Positions 21,418 through 23,580 of a stretch of DNA of 23,580 nucleotides are shown here, one piece after another; within the stretch, counting starts at the first letter, position 1, and every line of letters starts with the position of its first letter. Source of the DNA: JAZKIX01 sp040384645. Lineage in GTDB: Bacteria; Pseudomonadota; Gammaproteobacteria; Burkholderiales; Burkholderiaceae_D. The notes below the pieces were generated by a model. It had not been told where the DNA came from. It saw only the letters and a program-made list of their open reading frames with translations, and searched no databases. The DNA lies in assembly GCA_040384645.1 (NCBI GenBank), contig JAZKIX010000132.1, forward strand, positions 1-23,580, given 5' to 3'. Position numbers and translations under genes: made by a program.

Positions 21418-22305
21418 ATGCCTTCAGGAATGCCCTCCGCGATTCTGGCTTTTCTCTGCTGGGGTTTGTTTCCCCTTTATTTCAAGGCGCTGAAAGACGT
21501 GCCCCCGCTGGAACTGCTGACCCACCGCATGCTGTGGTCGCTCCTGTTTCTGGCACTGGTGCTGGCTTGGCGCAAACAATGGGCATGGCTTGGCAGCGTG
21601 GCGCGCCAGCCTATCGTGATCGCCAGCTTTATCGCCAGCGCGCTGATGCTGACCTGCAATTGGTTTGTGTATATTTGGGCGGTCAATATCGACCGCGTGG
21701 TCGATGCCAGCCTGGGTTATTTCATGCTGCCGCTGGTCAATGTCGGGCTCGGATTCCTGCTCTTGAAAGAACGCCTGCGCCCATTGCAATGGGCATCCAT
21801 CGCGGTCGCTGCTTGTGGCGTCGCCTGGCTGACCTGGAGCGCTGGCCAATTGCCATGGATTGGTTTGCTGCTGGCGATCTCGTTTGGCATCTATGGCTTG
21901 CTGCGCAAAACCGCCAGCCTCGGCGCGCTGGAAGGACTTTCGTTTGAAACCGTCTTGTTATTGCCATTGGCGGTGGCTTACCAGATCTGGCTGCTACAAC
22001 ACGGCAGTAACACTTTTACCCAACAAAGCACGGCCAATCAATGGCTGCTGGTGGCGGCCGGGCCGATTACCGCGATTCCCTTGCTGTTATTTGCTGCGGG
22101 TGCGCGCCGCTTGCCACTGTCGATGCTGGGCATATTGCAATACATCACGCCCACTATCCAGCTTTTGATCGGGGTCTGGATATATCACGAACCCTTTGGC
22201 GGTGCGCGGCTGGCCGGTTTTATCTTGATCTGGACAGCGCTGGCGCTGTATTCGCTCGAAGGCTTGTGGCAAGCCAGAGCCATCACCAGCCAAGATCGCC
22301 TTTAA
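21418..22305 (+). CDS. rarD: RarD protein, EamA/DMT superfamily transporter
   Basis: The 295-aa inner-membrane protein has ten hydrophobic segments in two EamA repeats. RarD hallmarks are AFLCWGLFPLYFKAL near the N-terminus, ELLTHRMLWSLLFL, CNWFVYIWAVNIDRVVDASL, GYFMLPLVNVGLGFLLLKER and the second-repeat LGILQYITPTIQLLIGVWIY. It was first described in E. coli and Pseudomonas as a chloramphenicol-resistance-like permease; the real substrate is unresolved. The length is typical of the family and the gene is intact. The ATG at 21418 has only a weak upstream site, and a second in-frame Met at residue 5 is an alternative. It is followed by ettA 94 bp later. An 11-bp tandem repeat (TAATTGCGTTC) begins at its stop codon. 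Confidence 0.92.
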   Translation: MPSGMPSAILAFLCWGLFPLYFKALKDVPPLELLTHRMLWSLLFLALVLAWRKQWAWLGSVARQPIVIASFIASALMLTCNWFVYIWAVNIDRVVDASLGYFMLPLVNVGLGFLLLKERLRPLQWASIAVAACGVAWLTWSAGQLPWIGLLLAISFGIYGLLRKTASLGALEGLSFETVLLLPLAVAYQIWLLQHGSNTFTQQSTANQWLLVAAGPITAIPLLLFAAGARRLPLSMLGILQYITPTIQLLIGVWIYHEPFGGARLAGFILIWTALALYSLEGLWQARAITSQDRL

Positions 22306-22325
22306 TTGCGTTCCTAATTGCGTTC
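22303..22325. repeat. Tandem 11-bp repeat after rarD
   Basis: TAATTGCGTTC occurs at 22303-22313 and 22315-22325, separated by one C. The first copy contains the rarD stop codon. It looks like a small local duplication with no obvious function. Confidence 0.6.
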
Positions 22326-22399
22326 AATTCGCCCCTACAAGCCCGGCAATCTGTCGTATCCTATCGACCTGATTTTTCTTTCCACTTTCGAGACACACA

Positions 22400-23580
22400 A
22401 TGGCAAATTACGTCTACACCATGAACCGCGTGGGCAAAATCGTCCCGCCCAAACGGCAGATCCTGAAAGACATTTCGCTGTCCTTCTTCCCCGGTGCCAA
22501 GATTGGCGTCTTGGGTTTGAACGGTTCCGGCAAATCGACCCTGCTCAAGATCATGGCCGGCATCGACAAGGATATCCAGGGCGAAGCCGTGCCAATGCCA
22601 GGCCTGAACATCGGTTACCTGCCGCAAGAACCGGTACTCGACCCTGAACAAACCGTGCGCCAGATCGTCGAATCGGGCCTGGGTGAGGTATTTGAGGCGC
22701 AAGCCAAACTGGACGCGGTGTATGCGGCATATGCCGAAGAAGATGCCGACTTCGACGCGCTCGCTGCGGAACAAGGCCGGCTGGAAGCGATCATCTCGAC
22801 CTCCGACGGCGGCAACCTGAACCTGCAATTGGAAATGGCGGCCGACGCCCTGCGCCTGCCACCGTGGGATGCGAAGATCGGCGTGCTGTCGGGCGGTGAA
22901 AAGCGCCGCGTCGCGCTGTGCCGTTTGCTGTTGTCCAAGCCCGACATGCTGTTGCTCGATGAGCCGACCAACCATCTGGATGCGGAATCGGTCGATTGGC
23001 TGGAACAATTTCTGCTCCGCTTCCCCGGCACCGTGGTTGCCATTACCCATGACCGCTACTTCCTCGACAACGCCGCCGAATGGATTCTGGAACTGGATCG
23101 CGGCCACGGTATTCCGTGGAAAGGCAATTACAGTTCCTGGCTCGACCAGAAACAAGCACGCCTGAAGCAAGAAGAAGCCACCGAATCGGCCCGCCAGAAA
23201 GCGCTGCAAAAAGAATTGGAATGGTCGCGCCAGACTCCCAAAGCACGCCAGGCCAAGAGCAAGGCGCGTCTGGCGCGCTTTAATGAATTGTCGGAACACG
23301 AATACCAGAAGCGCAATGAAACCCAGGAAATTTTCATCCCTGTGGCAGAGCGTCTGGGCAATGAAGTGGTCGAGTTCAAGAATGTCTCGAAAGCCTTTGG
23401 CGACCGCTTGCTAATCGACAATGTCAGCTTCACGATTCCGGCCGGTGCGATTGTCGGGATTATTGGCCCGAATGGCGCCGGTAAGTCGACCCTGTTCAAG
23501 ATGATCACCGGCAAAGAACAACCCGATAGCGGCGAAGTATTGATCGGCCAAACTGCGCGCGTCTCGATTGTCGATCAATC
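22400..23580 (+). CDS. ettA: Energy-dependent translational throttle protein EttA (ABC-F), 5' part
   Basis: The first 393 codons of an ABC-F ATPase run off the right edge; the family is about 555 aa. It starts MANYVYTMNRVGKIVPPKRQ, characteristic of EttA. Walker A is GLNGSGKST (residues about 40-48), the signature LSGGEKRRV (about 163-171), and Walker B LLLDEPTNHLD. The EttA-type insertion (toe/arm region, TSDGGNLNLQLEMAADALRL) precedes the signature. A charged linker rich in K/R/E follows ITHDRYFLD, and the second Walker A is GPNGAGKST. EttA binds the ribosomal E site and gates entry into elongation according to the ATP/ADP ratio. It is cytoplasmic with no membrane domain, as expected for ABC-F. 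No strong Shine-Dalgarno sequence precedes ATG 22400. Confidence 0.95.
   Translation, partial: MANYVYTMNRVGKIVPPKRQILKDISLSFFPGAKIGVLGLNGSGKSTLLKIMAGIDKDIQGEAVPMPGLNIGYLPQEPVLDPEQTVRQIVESGLGEVFEAQAKLDAVYAAYAEEDADFDALAAEQGRLEAIISTSDGGNLNLQLEMAADALRLPPWDAKIGVLSGGEKRRVALCRLLLSKPDMLLLDEPTNHLDAESVDWLEQFLLRFPGTVVAITHDRYFLDNAAEWILELDRGHGIPWKGNYSSWLDQKQARLKQEEATESARQKALQKELEWSRQTPKARQAKSKARLARFNELSEHEYQKRNETQEIFIPVAERLGNEVVEFKNVSKAFGDRLLIDNVSFTIPAGAIVGIIGPNGAGKSTLFKMITGKEQPDSGEVLIGQTARVSIVDQ

Noticed and set aside
22361..23299. Minus-strand open frame (312 codons) antisense to ettA
   Set aside because: It is Phe/Gln/Arg-rich, has no family match, and is fully explained by the ettA coding strand.
1..23580. 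CRISPR array, tRNA, rRNA, integron or prophage genes
   Set aside because: No regularly spaced direct repeats, cloverleaf-like or rRNA sequence, integrase or phage structural gene was recognised on either strand.

Overview
The window looks like chromosomal DNA of a betaproteobacterium, most likely Burkholderiales and probably Oxalobacteraceae. This rests on moderate-to-high GC, a DUF2863-type protein (a family I know from Burkholderiales), a short beta-type Psd, and the general style of the Kup, RarD and EttA proteins. No tRNA, rRNA, CRISPR array, transposase or phage gene was seen. Two runs of 10 Ns (13212-13221 and 19086-19095) mark assembly joins.

Layout, left to right. 1-236 is the 3' end of a GH5 glycoside hydrolase gene, closed by a strong terminator (266-300). 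Two non-haem Fe(II) enzymes follow, a prolyl-4-hydroxylase-like 2OG oxygenase (386-1294) and a JmjC/cupin_8 protein (1384-2409); both start with the same kind of ~45-residue helical N-terminal segment. Two tandem paralogous LacI-family repressors come next (2621-3640, 3759-4790). 4905-8958 holds a divergent DTW-domain tRNA modification enzyme, a hydratase of the MhpD/FAH superfamily and an overlapping SNF2-type helicase. 9115-10858 has two minus-strand genes (DUF2863 and an unknown). An unknown plus-strand gene (11013-11576) converges on psd (11642-12487). 12736-14169 is a two-gene surface-sugar unit (GT2 glycosyltransferase and RmlC-like cupin). 14287-16599 encodes a soluble histidine kinase whose sensor is a LacI/GalR-type sugar-binding domain without the DNA-binding part. 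Then come a 64-aa orphan protein, an ElaA-like GNAT, kup (broken in this assembly), an XRE/MmyB-like regulator divergent from a small membrane protein with a perfect palindrome between them, rarD, and the start of ettA.

The most interesting signal is not a gene. A 75-nt element occurs four times in intergenic DNA (4790-4864 +, 12619-12693 +, 17623-17697 +, 19914-19988 -). All four copies have identical internal spacing: AAATATAC, 32 nt, C(G/C)TGCGG(G/A), 19 nt, ATAC(T/C)CCC. The first block can form a hairpin with the sequence just after it. The middle block sits on the loop side of a second hairpin (a perfect 14-bp stem in the 17623 copy). The loop GGR is complementary to the 3' YCC, with the R/Y pair changing from G-C to G.U to A-U between copies. 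This suggests a structured RNA or a small structured repeat family that I do not recognise. Two copies flank kup.

Most of the genes are unrelated housekeeping or accessory functions. Carbohydrate themes recur: the GH5 enzyme, two LacI repressors, a LacI-sensor kinase, and the GT2/RmlC pair. A direct link among them is only an inference.
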